The notes under the pieces are model-generated. The model saw only the letters and a list, made by a program, of their open reading frames with translations, did no database searches and was not told the DNA's origin. Below, in pieces: positions 20,273 through 20,438 of a DNA stretch of 20,438 bases (the stretch's first letter is position 1; every line of letters begins with the position of its first letter). The position numbers and the translations under genes were made by a program. The DNA lies in NCBI GenBank assembly GCA_934454215.1, contig CAKSGG010000054.1:1-20438 (forward strand), read 5' to 3'. This DNA comes from an uncultured Clostridia bacterium (lineage in GTDB: Bacteria; Bacillota; Clostridia; UBA1381).

Positions 20273-20315
20273 AAAAAAACCTGTGCCGCATTTAAAATCC
20301 GCACACAGGTTTTTT
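20273..20315 (-). terminator. Rho-independent terminator inside the late region
   Basis: On the minus strand AAAACCTGTG pairs with CACAGGTTTT around an 18-base loop and is followed by seven T (plus-strand A run 20273-20279). The A-run before the stem also makes it usable from the other side. It follows the end of the partial gene, so late genes to its left need read-through, antitermination or their own promoter. Confidence 0.8.
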
Positions 20316-20318
20316 ATT

Positions 20319-20438
20319 TTATCTGTTAACCACTTTCCTAAGCCCCCAATATAAAGGCGAATTTTCCTTTCTTGCCTTTTCGAGCGCCTCACGGAAACCG
20401 TCAACATCTTTTATCTCTATCATCTGCGAAAGCTCCCA
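20319..20438 (-). CDS. End of an unidentified late gene
   Basis: 39 codons open from the right edge to TAA at 20319: WELSQMIEIKDVDGFREALEKARKEN then SPLYWGLRKVVNR. It is rich in charged helix residues. An ATG at 20423 with GGGAG 10 bases upstream could also start a 34-residue peptide. Not recognised; it is immediately followed by the terminator at 20273-20315, so it closes a transcription unit. Confidence 0.4.
   Translation of the reverse strand, partial: WELSQMIEIKDVDGFREALEKARKENSPLYWGLRKVVNR

Noticed and set aside
20165..20407. 80-residue minus-strand open frame
   Set aside because: It runs straight through the hairpin terminator at 20273-20315 and is out of frame with the charged-helix gene end at 20319-20438; composition is not protein-like.
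1..20438. CRISPR array, tRNA genes, insertion sequences, retron or restriction-modification genes
   Set aside because: No regularly spaced short repeats, cloverleaf-like sequences, transposase or reverse-transcriptase motifs, or methylase motifs were found on either strand by reading.

Overview
The window is most likely part of a temperate, probably short-tailed (podovirus-like) bacteriophage genome from a low-to-moderate G+C Firmicute, plausibly a gut Clostridia member. The evidence is the AGGAGG-type ribosome binding sites, frequent TTG starts, A+T-rich control regions and the gene families present: a replication-initiation C-terminal domain, MazG-like enzyme, Cro/cI-like regulators, ImmA-type protease, large serine integrase, head-tail adaptor and a giant polyvalent ejection-type protein. 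No tRNA, rRNA, CRISPR array or insertion sequence was seen.

Layout. Positions 1-1757 (minus strand) are a tightly packed early operon: a Cro-like regulator, a 71-aa protein of unknown function, a free-standing copy of the repressor tail domain, a small membrane protein, a replication protein and the start of a MazG-like protein. A small plus-strand promoter-terminator unit (748-835) lies antisense inside it. Positions 1758-2670 are the genetic switch. Here a HicB-HicA toxin-antitoxin pair sits between two copies of a ~120-bp A+T-rich direct repeat, followed by two palindromic operators in front of the cI-like repressor. Positions 2696-7300 (plus strand) are the lysogeny side: repressor, an exported YHYH-domain protein, a membrane J-domain protein, a membrane-anchored ImmA/IrrE-type metalloprotease with a cysteine-rich end, and a large serine integrase. 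Positions 7301-7454 hold a perfect 14-bp inverted repeat and a bidirectional terminator.

Positions 7455-20438 (minus strand) are the late operon, read right to left: the end of an unidentified gene with a terminator, a head-tail adaptor, a predicted portal-stopper or hub protein, a small coiled-coil protein, a probable ejection protein, and a 2911-residue polyvalent protein. That protein has a zinc metallopeptidase motif, LPD3-like segments and an ADP-ribosyltransferase-like domain.

The late operon converges directly on the integrase. This is the order expected of a circular phage genome rather than an integrated prophage bounded by the integrase, so the attachment site may lie at 7301-7454.

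The strongest oddities are these: (i) a 61-bp, one-mismatch inverted repeat, in the same reading frame, linking the exported YHYH gene to the giant virion protein 12 kb away; (ii) an ImmA-like protease tethered to the membrane within an envelope-directed lysogeny operon, which could couple repressor stability to an outside signal; (iii) the HicAB cassette embedded in a duplicated switch region; and (iv) the repressor tail domain re-used alone in the opposing early operon.
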